A program made the translations under genes and the position numbers. Below are positions 1 to 7,089 of a DNA stretch of 11,384 bases, in pieces. The number at the start of each line of letters is the position of its first letter. The first letter of the stretch is position 1. Location: contig CBFHUP010000065.1 in NCBI GenBank assembly GCA_965659115.1, positions 1 to 11,384 of the forward strand, given 5' to 3'. This stretch comes from UBA8752 sp965659115 (GTDB lineage Bacteria; Bacteroidota; Bacteroidia; Flavobacteriales_D; Sanyastnellaceae). The notes below the pieces were generated by a model. That model was not told the origin of the DNA. It saw only the letters and a program-made list of their open reading frames with translations, and searched no databases.

Positions 1-101
1 TGACTCTCAAAGTAAATTAACGTTGGTTGGGCTATCACATCATTTCAAAGAACTTCTATCTGAATTGAACCCTTCGGTTCAAAACGTCTCCCGTAAACGG
101 G
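1..101 (-). other. 5' leader of a 16S rRNA operon (16S lies beyond the left edge)
   Basis: Read on the minus strand, this stretch follows a strong promoter and holds no credible gene. It contains two perfect hairpins: CCCGT/ACGGG (90-101) and TTGAACC/GGTTCAA with a four-base loop (65-82). After them comes GTTCTTTGA (45-53). That motif is typical of Bacteroidota 16S leaders and resembles the boxA antitermination signal recognised by Nus factors. I do not see the start of mature 16S (GAGTTTGATC), so the rRNA gene itself should begin to the left of base 1. That the leader belongs to rRNA is inferred from the motif, its spacing and the promoters, not from rRNA sequence in the window. Confidence 0.72.
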
Positions 102-105
102 GCGA

Positions 106-135
106 CAAAGATACTTCATTTTTTAATTCCGGCAA
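106..135 (-). promoter_or_regulatory. rRNA promoter P2 (proximal), Bacteroidota type
   Basis: On the minus strand, TTG (135-133) is followed by exactly 19 nt and then TATCTTTG (113-106). This is a full match to the Bacteroidota primary-sigma consensus, a -33 TTG and a -7 TAnnTTTG. The predicted start of transcription is near 98-101, just before the leader hairpins. Upstream of the -33 box is an uninterrupted 31-base pyrimidine run on the plus strand (137-167), so purines on the promoter strand, which may act as an upstream activating tract. Confidence 0.82.
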
Positions 136-203
136 GCTCTTTCTCTCTTTTTTCTCTCCTTCTCCTCGTTGCTTGCAGCGGCGCCTTGCGTTCAAAGCGG
201 GGG

Positions 204-233
204 CAAATGTAGAGCCGTTTTTTATACCCGCAA
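204..233 (-). promoter_or_regulatory. rRNA promoter P1 (distal), Bacteroidota type
   Basis: On the minus strand, TTG (233-231), exactly 19 nt, then TACATTTG (211-204), again a full consensus match. It lies 98 bp upstream of the second promoter and points the same way, giving the tandem P1/P2 arrangement common for rRNA operons. Directly upstream on the promoter strand are six G residues and an A9 tract (plus strand 235-240 and 245-253), which could be an UP-like element. The predicted transcription start is near 196-199. Confidence 0.76.
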
Positions 234-280
234 GCCCCCCTTCATTTTTTTTTCGGGTAGAATGAAAATGATTCTCTAAA

Positions 281-296
281 CCCTTGATTTCAAGGG
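281..296 (-). terminator. possible weak terminator hairpin after the SCO1 gene
   Basis: CCCTTG and CAAGGG form a perfect inverted repeat with a four-base loop (seven pairs if the loop closes tighter) overlapping the SCO1 stop codon. In the minus direction it is followed by TTTAGAGAATCATTTT, T-rich but not a clean T run. It could end the four-gene operon before the rRNA promoters. A second inverted repeat, TACCCG/CGGGTA (225-230 and 254-259), brackets the A/T tract further on. The stem is short and the T-tract poor, so the call is weak. Confidence 0.35.
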
Positions 297-955
297 CCTA
301 ACAAGAACTCCAAATCCTGCACCAGCTGGTTCACCTCATCGAGGTTCGTGCCATCATAGAATCCACGCAGCTGCCCCAAAGTGTCTACAAGCACCATGTT
401 CTCTGTATGAACGAAGTCTTGGAAGCCCCCATCCCCTTCATCCAACGCTGCGAAATAGCTCTTTCGGGCCAGCTTATAGACCTCTGTTTTGTCACCCGTG
501 AGCAACCACCAGCGTCTAGAATCGACACCTTTTGCTTCAGCATAGGCATGGAGCACCGAAACTGAGTCTGCGACAGGCGTCACAGAATGGCTCAACAACC
601 GCACGCGATCGTCCAAGAGAATGCGGTCTTGTACCCGCTTCATATTGGTGGTGAGCATGGGACAGATGGTCGCGCACCGGGTAAAGAAGAAATCCACGAC
701 GAGGACCTGCCCTGCCACATCCCCTTGGCGCACGGTATCCCCAAGTTGGTTGACCAGCTCAAAGGGAAGGATGCGGTGGTCCTCATGGCCCAGCACAGCA
801 GCATCGACCAGTGCGGGGTTTAAGTCCGAGGGCTGGTAGATCGGCAGCTGCCTCTCCGGGGTCAACAAGACGGTCCCTACACCTATGGCCACCGCAGCAA
901 TGCCGATGTAAGCGAAGAGGGCCCAGCGGGCCCGGTGTGTTCGTGTGCCAGTCAT
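290..955 (-). CDS. SCO1/SenC family copper chaperone for cytochrome oxidase assembly
   Basis: A 221-residue membrane-anchored thioredoxin-fold protein. Residues 12-31 form one hydrophobic segment, which would anchor it with the soluble domain in the periplasm. The family's CxxxCP copper-binding motif is present (C94, C98, P99 in FFFTRCATICPM), as is the third ligand, H183 in DFVHTENM. SCO proteins deliver copper to, or reduce the thiols of, the CuA site of cytochrome c oxidase. The length is typical. Its ATG overlaps the stop of the upstream amidohydrolase gene as ATGA (952-955), which supports this start and suggests translational coupling. It is the last gene of the minus-strand operon. No oxidase genes are visible here, so the target oxidase must be encoded elsewhere. 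Confidence 0.93.
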   Translation of the reverse strand: MTGTRTHRARWALFAYIGIAAVAIGVGTVLLTPERQLPIYQPSDLNPALVDAAVLGHEDHRILPFELVNQLGDTVRQGDVAGQVLVVDFFFTRCATICPMLTTNMKRVQDRILLDDRVRLLSHSVTPVADSVSVLHAYAEAKGVDSRRWWLLTGDKTEVYKLARKSYFAALDEGDGGFQDFVHTENMVLVDTLGQLRGFYDGTNLDEVNQLVQDLEFLLGP

Positions 956-2631
956 GGTGATGGAACCGTTTTACGGCCTTGACGTTCAAAGACCCGTTCT
1001 CCTCCCACCCAAGTCTGCAAGACTCGGGTATCAAGCAACTGGGACGCATCCGCAGTCAAGGGATTGCGATCGAGCACAGTGAAGTCCGCCCTGTATCCAG
1101 GTGAAACCTGACCGAGATCGTGCTCCCTAAAGCAAGCCAAAGCCGCCCATGAGGTCATACCCTTGAGTGCGCTCATCCGGTCGAGTGCCTCATCGGGCTG
1201 AAAACCTCCCTCCGGATATCCCTCGATGTCCTTCCGTTCCACTGCAGCATAAAACGTGCGCATGGGCGCTATGCCTTCCACAGGAAAATCCGTTCCCAGT
1301 GGCAGCCATCCCAATTGAGATTGCAGAGACTTATATGTGTACGCCCTCCGCACGCGGTTGCGGCCGAGCCGTTGGCCCGCCCAATACATATCGCTCGTGG
1401 CATGGGTAGGCTGAATTGAAGGGATGATGGTGTATGTCCCAAAAGACTCCAAGTCGTCGCGGTGGACCACTTGGGCGTGCTCAATCCGCCAACGCAAATC
1501 ATTGACACCGCCCAGAAGGTCACCATAGATGTTCAATACCCTGCGAACAGCAGCATCACCAATGCAATGCGTGGCGACTTGAAAGCCTGCCGCTTGGGTG
1601 CGCTTGACCTTCTCTATATAGTCCGACTCATCTTGAAGGAAAAGGCCGCTGGTCTCCGAGCGGTCTGAGTATGGTTCAAGCAATGAAGCACCGCGGGAAC
1701 CCAAGGAACCGTCCATGTAGAATTTCACTGCACGCACATCGAGCATGCCTGCCGTGTCAATCACCGGACCTGCTGGCAAAAAGTGGTTCAAGGCCTCGGG
1801 GCGGTCTGCCACCATCACCGAGAAGCGCAAGGGCAATTCCCCTGAAGCCTGCAGCGCTGCAATGTCTGCCACGTCTTGTGGCTCCAAGCCCGCATCCGTA
1901 ATGTGGGTGAGGCCCACCGCAGCGAGCTGGCGCGCGGCCTCTTTAAAATATCCCGCGCGGATTAAGCTATCGGGCTCAGGCACCCAAGCTTGCAGGCTGT
2001 CTGCAGCACCATCGATCAATACACCTGTCAACCGGCCATCTTCTGACATCAGCACCTCTCCACCGTCGATCTGGATGCCCGGTTCCAATCCTGCGCGATC
2101 CAGCGCCACGGAATTGCACCACACAGCATGTCCATCGACGCGCTCCAAGATGACGGGCCGATCGGGAAACAGAGCGTCCAGACGGTCTGCCCGGTCCGGA
2201 AAATCGGTCACCTCCCAATCGTTTTGGTCCCATCCACGGCCGACCACCCAGCCGTCGGGGAACAACGCCGCATGGGCCACAGCTTTGTCGAGGACCTCAT
2301 CGACAGAAGCCGTTCCCACGAGATCAGCAGCACCCAATCCATCGGCAAAACCCACGAAATGCGCATGGGCGTCCATCAATCCAGGCACGACCACGGCCCC
2401 CATCAGGTCGACTTGCAAATCAGCATGGTACTTATTGAGGATGGCGCGCTCCGGCCCCACCTCTACTATGCGGCCACCGCGCACTGCGACGGCTTGTGCT
2501 TTGCTAGAAGCGGCATCTAAAGTCAAGATCACACCATTGTGCAACACGACATCGGCGTGGTTTCCACGAAATCCACAACCGCCCATTGCGACACAGGCCA
2601 CCATGGCCAGTACCCAAAACAATCTCATCAT
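952..2631 (-). CDS. YtcJ-like metal-dependent amidohydrolase, probable lipoprotein
   Basis: A 559-residue member of the amidohydrolase superfamily, YtcJ/amidohydrolase-3 type, related to N-substituted formamide deformylases. Visible active-site elements in order are HAH (H89, H91) after the first beta strand, K303 in AVKFYMDGS, H355 in ATHCIGDA, H385 in RIEHAQ, and D448 in LGTDFP. These match the expected metal ligands and catalytic Asp. The N-terminus is hydrophobic and ends in AMGGC (C19), a plausible but non-ideal lipobox because the -3 residue is Met, so I infer an envelope lipoprotein. Two adjacent ATGs start the gene (2629-2631 and 2626-2628), 27 nt after the methyltransferase stop. Substrate cannot be told from sequence: members act on formamides, cyclic amides and other C-N bonds. 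Confidence 0.9.
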   Translation of the reverse strand: MMRLFWVLAMVACVAMGGCGFRGNHADVVLHNGVILTLDAASSKAQAVAVRGGRIVEVGPERAILNKYHADLQVDLMGAVVVPGLMDAHAHFVGFADGLGAADLVGTASVDEVLDKAVAHAALFPDGWVVGRGWDQNDWEVTDFPDRADRLDALFPDRPVILERVDGHAVWCNSVALDRAGLEPGIQIDGGEVLMSEDGRLTGVLIDGAADSLQAWVPEPDSLIRAGYFKEAARQLAAVGLTHITDAGLEPQDVADIAALQASGELPLRFSVMVADRPEALNHFLPAGPVIDTAGMLDVRAVKFYMDGSLGSRGASLLEPYSDRSETSGLFLQDESDYIEKVKRTQAAGFQVATHCIGDAAVRRVLNIYGDLLGGVNDLRWRIEHAQVVHRDDLESFGTYTIIPSIQPTHATSDMYWAGQRLGRNRVRRAYTYKSLQSQLGWLPLGTDFPVEGIAPMRTFYAAVERKDIEGYPEGGFQPDEALDRMSALKGMTSWAALACFREHDLGQVSPGYRADFTVLDRNPLTADASQLLDTRVLQTWVGGERVFERQGRKTVPSP

Positions 2632-2658
2632 GTGGCGAATGTCGCCAATGGATCGGGT

Positions 2659-3996
2659 TCAGCCCTCTTCCTTGGGACCTTGGACGCGCGGACGGCGAAA
2701 ACGCACCGTCTCCCCTTCCTCTGATCCCGGCGCGGCGGCCACCTTTTCAGATCCCGTACCCTGGGCATCTGCCCCGGACTGCTCGTCGCCTGCCAGGTGA
2801 TCGGCACGCTTGCCTTTAAAAAGATCGTACACCGCCCATGTGCAGGTCAATGGGCCATTCATCACCGTATGCTTTACCGTAGGTTTAAGTCCAATGCGGT
2901 GGTGTGCCTCCAAGTCCTTGGGGAACAGCAAAGCCGCCCGCCATCCCGACCAACGGTGCTTGAGTGCACCACCAATCCCGCCATACAGATGCTCCAAATC
3001 GTCGGCATGGACACGTTGGCCATAGGGAGGGTTCAATACCACCAAGCCCGGCTCCGTATCCCGCGGAGGCCTCATTTCTAAGAAGTCTGCCACCTCCACC
3101 CGCACAAGGTGCTCCAACCCTGCCGTGCGCACGCTCTCACGCGCATCTCCTACAGGATGCTTGTTCCAATCTGAAGCCAAAATCGGCGCACGTTCTATGC
3201 GTTCTTGTCGCGCTGCTTCCCCCACTTCGCGCCACAGGTCGCCGTCAAAACTGGGCATTCCAAACAAGGTCCACTCCCTGCGGCCAGCGTGAATGGGCAC
3301 GCCCGCAGTCCACAAGCCTGCCTCGATGGCGAAAGTCCCTGAACCACACATGGGGTCAATCAAGGTTTCGCCTGGACTCCAGCCCGCCAATCCCAGAAGA
3401 CCAGCAGTCAGTACCTCGTTGAGCGGTGCGCGTGCACGCGGTGCGCGGTACCCCCTCTTGAACAGTGCGTCCTTGCCGATCAAGTCCAACGAAATGGTGA
3501 CCTGGTCACCCGCGATGTGCAAGTGAATGAGTTGCTCCGGATTCGTACGGTTGATGTCCAAGTGATGCACTGCGCCTCCCCGTCCAAATGACTTAAAGTG
3601 GTCGCTCATGGCGTCCTTAAGCCGGAACATGGCAAATTGGTCGTGCGGAAATTCGTCACTGTTGACCGTTACATCGAGGGCCATCGAACGCCTCGGGTCT
3701 ACCCAAAGCCCCCAGTCGAGCTTCACAGCTGCAGCGTACAACGCATCCGGGCCATTGGCCTTGAACTCAAAAACAGGCCGCAAGACCCGCACGGCGAAAC
3801 GCGTGCATTGCAAGTAGCGATAGAGCACCGCCTTGGTCGCTCCAAAAACCGCACTTCTGCGGCCAAGCTCAACCTCTACAGCGCCGTGTTCCTCCAATTC
3901 AGCCACCACTTGAGGCTCCAAGCCCATCAGGGTGCGGACCACATAACGGGTCACCCTCGCTTGTGGCTGAATCTGTTCTTCTTGTTCTGTGCTCAT
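2659..3996 (-). CDS. THUMP-domain class I RNA methyltransferase (RlmL-like)
   Basis: A 445-residue protein with an N-terminal ferredoxin-like/THUMP RNA-binding region (about 15-175) and a C-terminal Rossmann methyltransferase domain. The SAM-binding motif DPMCGSGTF is at 214-222 and the catalytic NPPYGQR at 322-328. NPPY is the signature of exocyclic-amine N-methyltransferases such as RlmL (23S rRNA m2G2445). The length fits the single-domain RlmL/YpsC form rather than the E. coli RlmL-RlmK fusion of about 700 residues. A low-complexity acidic and basic tail covers residues 400-445. I chose the ATG at 3994-3996 (MSTEQEEQ), which overlaps the SUI1 stop as ATGA. An in-frame start at 4036-4038 would extend 43 nt back into that gene and is less likely. 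A tRNA guanine target is the main alternative. Confidence 0.9.
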   Translation of the reverse strand: MSTEQEEQIQPQARVTRYVVRTLMGLEPQVVAELEEHGAVEVELGRRSAVFGATKAVLYRYLQCTRFAVRVLRPVFEFKANGPDALYAAAVKLDWGLWVDPRRSMALDVTVNSDEFPHDQFAMFRLKDAMSDHFKSFGRGGAVHHLDINRTNPEQLIHLHIAGDQVTISLDLIGKDALFKRGYRAPRARAPLNEVLTAGLLGLAGWSPGETLIDPMCGSGTFAIEAGLWTAGVPIHAGRREWTLFGMPSFDGDLWREVGEAARQERIERAPILASDWNKHPVGDARESVRTAGLEHLVRVEVADFLEMRPPRDTEPGLVVLNPPYGQRVHADDLEHLYGGIGGALKHRWSGWRAALLFPKDLEAHHRIGLKPTVKHTVMNGPLTCTWAVYDLFKGKRADHLAGDEQSGADAQGTGSEKVAAAPGSEEGETVRFRRPRVQGPKEEG

Positions 3997-4346
3997 CCCC
4001 CCTTGTGCTTCACTGTGTATCCTTTGTCGCGCAACCACTGCGCTGTGCGGTCCCTGTGGTCACCTTGCAGCAAAATCATGCCGCCTTTCCATCCGCCACC
4101 CACACCACAATGCGCCTTGAGCGCACGGGCCGTTTCCACCGCCAAGTCGGCGTGCTGGTCAGGGTCGAACCCTTCTACCAGCGTCACCTCTTTGCCTTTG
4201 CGCGCCTTCTTGTCGCGGGAGACGTAAAGCAAGTTTGGCCCTGGTGCGGGCCCAGAGGCTGCTTCGTCAGCGGGAAGGTTGGCACGCTCCCCGCCCATGG
4301 CACGGTGCAAATCTGCCAACGCATCCAACCCTTTCAGTTTCTTCAT
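3993..4346 (-). CDS. SUI1/eIF1-family translation factor (YciH-like)
   Basis: A 117-residue protein with a C-terminal SUI1 domain (about 37-115). Conserved stretches are the basic loop KKARKGKEVTLVEGF (46-60), CGVGGGWK (80-87) and LQGDHRD (93-99), followed by the usual C-terminal GYTVKHKGG. In archaea and eukaryotes the family monitors start-codon choice on the small ribosomal subunit. The bacterial YciH branch binds 30S, and its role is less settled. I chose the ATG at 4344-4346 (MKKLKGLD): 28 further codons are open upstream, but they cover the probable promoter and look non-coding. It is the first gene of the minus-strand operon, fitting the rRNA methyltransferase coupled behind it. Confidence 0.9.
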   Translation of the reverse strand: MKKLKGLDALADLHRAMGGERANLPADEAASGPAPGPNLLYVSRDKKARKGKEVTLVEGFDPDQHADLAVETARALKAHCGVGGGWKGGMILLQGDHRDRTAQWLRDKGYTVKHKGG

Positions 4347-4370
4347 GACGCAGTGTCCTTGCCGAGGAAA

Positions 4371-4378
4371 CGAAGATA
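4371..4378 (-). promoter_or_regulatory. candidate -7 box for the SUI1 operon
   Basis: On the minus strand TATCTTCG is one base from the TAnnTTTG consensus. It sits 25 bp before the SUI1 ATG, implying a short leader of about 15-20 nt. No TTG occurs at the expected 19-nt distance, so this rests on one half-site. It lies in the only gap between this operon and the divergent secreted-protein gene. Confidence 0.35.
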
Positions 4379-4400
4379 GATGGCCCCGTGCAAGATTTCG

Positions 4401-4408
4401 TATCTTTA
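4401..4408 (+). promoter_or_regulatory. candidate -7 box for the secreted dockerin-like protein gene
   Basis: TATCTTTA matches TAnnTTTG at all but the last base, in the AT-rich pocket just before the gene. There is no TTG 19 nt upstream. If used, transcription would begin around 4413-4416, leaving almost no leader for the ATG at 4420 and about 15 nt for the ATG at 4429, so it mildly favours the second start. Confidence 0.35.
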
Positions 4409-4419
4409 TATAATCATAG

Positions 4420-5112
4420 ATGAATAGCATGTCTTCATTACTCTTCAGACGTTTGATTTTGTCCCTTGCTTTGGCATGTTCGGTCTCGGCGGCTCAGGCC
4501 CAATGCAATGATTATGATTTGATGCTGCTTTGCGACAGCGCCACACAAGTTGACATTGCGACCTCTGCAGCCGGATTGGATTGCGCCTTTGATCCAGACC
4601 CCGCGGGGTGTTTCACTGACGAAGCGACCATCCTGCTTCCCACCATGTCAACGGGGTGCATCGACTGCTTTGCACAGCAGGCCAATTGTGTCCTGGACAA
4701 TTGCGCCACCATATGCGCATTCGGAAGCACCGAATCCTGTGATGCTTGCATTTACGAGAATTGCCAAACCGCATTTGAGGACTGTGCCGGCATCGTGGAC
4801 AACGACAACGACACCCACAACAATATCTGCGACTGCGACGACAACAATCCCCTGCAACATCCAGGTGCCGCAGGGACCAACGAAGGCATTGACAACAACT
4901 GCAATGGACTAATGGAAGTCAGCGAGATGGCAGAGGCAGGTTGTCCCACTGACTTGTCAGGCGATGGCCTCGTAGGCGCTGCAGACTTGGTGATCTACCT
5001 CGGACTCTTCGGATGTGACAGCAATTGCGGTGCCCCAGACTTTGACGGAGACGGCCTCGTTGGTGTTTCCGACTTGGTCATTTTGCTGGGCACCATCGGA
5101 TTGTCCTGCTAA
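4420..5112 (+). CDS. secreted cysteine-rich protein with MopE-like motif and dockerin-like EF-hand pair
   Basis: A 230-residue exported protein. Residues 1-27 are a Sec signal peptide with probable cleavage at AQA|Q (27/28). An in-frame ATG at codon 4 is an equally possible start. The mature part has 20 cysteines in about 203 residues, implying many disulfides. Residues 127-166 resemble the MopE-type putative metal-binding motif: DNDND (127-131), CDCDD (137-141), NP and PGA (143-150), and DNNCNG (158-163). The C-terminus has two dockerin-like calcium loops with ligands D178/S180/D182/D189 and D207/D209/D211/D218, each followed by a hydrophobic helix. Dockerin repeats bind cohesins in cellulosomes, but similar pairs occur at protein ends in many non-cellulolytic Bacteroidota. 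Residues 28-126 match no family I recognise, and the role is unknown. I see no clear type IX secretion tail. Confidence 0.85.
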   Translation: MNSMSSLLFRRLILSLALACSVSAAQAQCNDYDLMLLCDSATQVDIATSAAGLDCAFDPDPAGCFTDEATILLPTMSTGCIDCFAQQANCVLDNCATICAFGSTESCDACIYENCQTAFEDCAGIVDNDNDTHNNICDCDDNNPLQHPGAAGTNEGIDNNCNGLMEVSEMAEAGCPTDLSGDGLVGAADLVIYLGLFGCDSNCGAPDFDGDGLVGVSDLVILLGTIGLSC

Positions 5113-5129
5113 ACCTACCGGACTCCACC

Positions 5130-5768
5130 ATGGACCTCCATGGATTCGCTGCTCAGCAGGGCTCAGAAGAACCACCGTTGCTGACCGCACTGAGACGGGC
5201 CACCTGGCAGCGCACCCGCCATGGGCGGCTGATGACCGATGTCCACACGGGACAAGTCCTCTCCATGATCGCCCACATGGTCCGTCCCCAGACCGCACTT
5301 GAATTGGGCACCTTTAGCGGCTATGGCACCCTCTGCCTCCTCGACGGAATCGCCGATGGTGGAGTGCTGCATACCGTGGAACGCAACGACGAGTTGTTTG
5401 GCCTACAAGACGAGTTTTGGAGCCAGTCCGCCCGAAGTGGACACATTCAACGTCACCACGCCACGGCGATGCATGTGCTCAATAACTGGGATATCCTGGG
5501 GTCGGGCGCCATTGACCTGGCCTACGTGGATGCCGACAAACAGGGGGTTGTGGAGCAGTTGAATGCCCTGCTGCCCTTGATGTCCAATCGGGGCTGGATC
5601 CTGTTTGACAATACATGGTGGAACGGAACCCTTGCAGAAGCCACAGGCCCAAAACCCGACGCTTTGCGGGAATTGAACGCGAGGCTTCAATCCGACCCCG
5701 GTCTGCTCACCACCATTCTTCCCGTGGGAGATGGTTTAAGCGCTGTCCGCGTCATTCCAAAAGGGTAA
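5130..5768 (+). CDS. SAM-dependent O-methyltransferase, family 3 (caffeoyl-CoA OMT-like)
   Basis: A 212-residue class I methyltransferase. The SAM-binding motif ELGTFSGYG lies at 58-66, the acidic ribose-binding E84 in TVERND, and the divalent metal site is D134 in VDADK plus D160 and N161 in LFDN. These are the hallmarks of cation-dependent catechol and caffeoyl-CoA type methyltransferases, and the length is typical. It probably methylates a hydroxyl of a catechol-like small molecule, but the bacterial family is broad and the substrate cannot be read from sequence. It starts 17 nt after the secreted-protein gene on the same strand, so the two are probably cotranscribed. I see no functional link between them. 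Its end converges on sucC with 41 bp between, where I see no convincing terminator. Confidence 0.9.
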   Translation: MDLHGFAAQQGSEEPPLLTALRRATWQRTRHGRLMTDVHTGQVLSMIAHMVRPQTALELGTFSGYGTLCLLDGIADGGVLHTVERNDELFGLQDEFWSQSARSGHIQRHHATAMHVLNNWDILGSGAIDLAYVDADKQGVVEQLNALLPLMSNRGWILFDNTWWNGTLAEATGPKPDALRELNARLQSDPGLLTTILPVGDGLSAVRVIPKG

Positions 5769-5809
5769 GGGCCCAAGTTGAGCCCAGCTGTGCCGGTGGC
5801 TTTGGACGA

Positions 5810-7021
5810 TCAGGCGAGAACCTCGGCCACCTTGTCGGCGGCTTCCTGAAGCAAGATGGCGCTGTGCACCTCGAGTCCGCTCTCGTCGATGAGCTTCTTG
5901 GCCTCCACCGCATTGGTCCCCTGAAGGCGAACAATGATGGGGACATCAATGGAGCCCATGTTCTTGTAAGCGTCCACAACGCCTTGCGCCACGCGATCAC
6001 ACCGGACGATTCCGCCGAAGATGTTGACCAAAATGGCCTTCACCTTGGTGTCGCTGAGGATGATGCGGAAGGCCTTTTCGACGCGCTCTGCATCGGCTGT
6101 TCCACCCACGTCCAAGAAGTTGGCCGGGTCTCCACCGCTGAGCTTGATGATGTCCATGGTGGCCATGGCCAATCCCGCGCCATTCACCATGCAACCGACG
6201 TTGCCATCGAGCTGCACGTAATTCAAACCGGCTTCTCCAGCTTCCACTTCTGTGGCGTCCTCCTCGGAGGTGTCACGCATGGCTGCGTAGTCTTTGTGGC
6301 GGTACAAGCTGTTGCCGTCCAAGGTCACCTTGGCGTCCACTGCAATCACACGGTCATCGGAGGTCTTCAGGACGGGGTTGATCTCGAACATCGAAGCATC
6401 GCTGCCCACATATGCGGCGTACAATGACTTGACAAACTTGACCATTTCCTTGAACGCCTTGCCTGACAAACCGAAGTTGAAGGCAATGCGGCGCGCCTGG
6501 AAGTCCCGCAGCCCAATGGCAGGCTCGATGGTTTCCTTGAAAATCTGATCGGGGGTCTCTTCGGCCACCGCTTCGATGTCCATGCCGCCTTGAGGGCTGT
6601 ACATGATGATGTTGCGGCCTTGAGAACGGTCGAGCAATACGCTCATGTAAAATTCGCGGGGCTCGCTGTCGCCAGGCTCGTAGACGTCTTGTGCCACCAA
6701 AACACGGTTCACTTGCTTGCCCTTGGCGTTGGTCTGGGCCGTCACCAAGTGTCCGCCCAAAATACCAGCAGCCGTGTCCTTGACTTTGTCCAAGCCCTTG
6801 GCGAGCACCACACCGTGGCTTCCCGTTTCGGTCACGGTTCCCTTGCCTCGGCCGCCTGCATGGATCTGAGCCTTGACCACAAACCAGCCTGTGCCGGTCT
6901 CTTCTTTAAGCTTGACAGCGGCCTCATGGGCTTCTTCTGGAGTCGATGCAACAAGGCCTTCTTGGATGGCGACGCCAAATTGCTTGAGAATGGACTTGCC
7001 TTGGAATTCGTGGAGGTTCAT
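5810..7021 (-). CDS. sucC: succinyl-CoA ligase (ADP/GDP-forming) beta subunit
   Basis: A complete 403-residue protein with the ATP-grasp nucleotide-binding domain first and the CoA-ligase domain second. With the alpha subunit SucD it makes succinate and a nucleoside triphosphate from succinyl-CoA in the TCA cycle. Recognisable blocks are MNLHEFQGK (1-9), KAQIHAGGRGK (50-60), EINP (213-216, metal site), NGAGLAMATMD (280-290), GGDPANFLDVGG (296-307) and NIFGGI (333-338). E. coli SucC is 388 residues, so this one is slightly longer. The start is secure because MNLHE is the family N-terminus. It stands alone: no sucD is adjacent. Upstream on the minus strand TAACTTCG (7066-7059) loosely resembles a -7 box but has no matching -33. 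Confidence 0.97.
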   Translation of the reverse strand: MNLHEFQGKSILKQFGVAIQEGLVASTPEEAHEAAVKLKEETGTGWFVVKAQIHAGGRGKGTVTETGSHGVVLAKGLDKVKDTAAGILGGHLVTAQTNAKGKQVNRVLVAQDVYEPGDSEPREFYMSVLLDRSQGRNIIMYSPQGGMDIEAVAEETPDQIFKETIEPAIGLRDFQARRIAFNFGLSGKAFKEMVKFVKSLYAAYVGSDASMFEINPVLKTSDDRVIAVDAKVTLDGNSLYRHKDYAAMRDTSEEDATEVEAGEAGLNYVQLDGNVGCMVNGAGLAMATMDIIKLSGGDPANFLDVGGTADAERVEKAFRIILSDTKVKAILVNIFGGIVRCDRVAQGVVDAYKNMGSIDVPIIVRLQGTNAVEAKKLIDESGLEVHSAILLQEAADKVAEVLA

Positions 7022-7089
7022 GGCGGGGTCAGTTCGTGTTTGGCCGTTTACGGCGCCGCGAAGTTAGCCTTCGGACGTAGCTTTCGCAC

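Noticed and set aside
23..265. 80-codon plus-strand open frame at the left edge
   Set aside because: It runs across the rRNA leader and both minus-strand promoters. The translation is S/F/P-rich from pyrimidine runs and has no gene-like features.
1745..2800. 351-codon plus-strand open frame opposite the amidohydrolase and methyltransferase genes
   Set aside because: Antisense to two well-supported genes, with a low-complexity S/T/P/A-rich translation typical of shadow frames.
4347..4430. N-terminal extension of the SUI1 gene to the ATG at 4428-4430
   Set aside because: The extra 28 residues do not resemble the family and cover the divergent promoter region and the start of the opposite gene. 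The ATG at 4346 gives the usual length.
5769..5809. Terminator between the convergent O-methyltransferase and sucC genes
   Set aside because: Only a 4-bp GGGC/GCCC pairing and no T-run on either strand.
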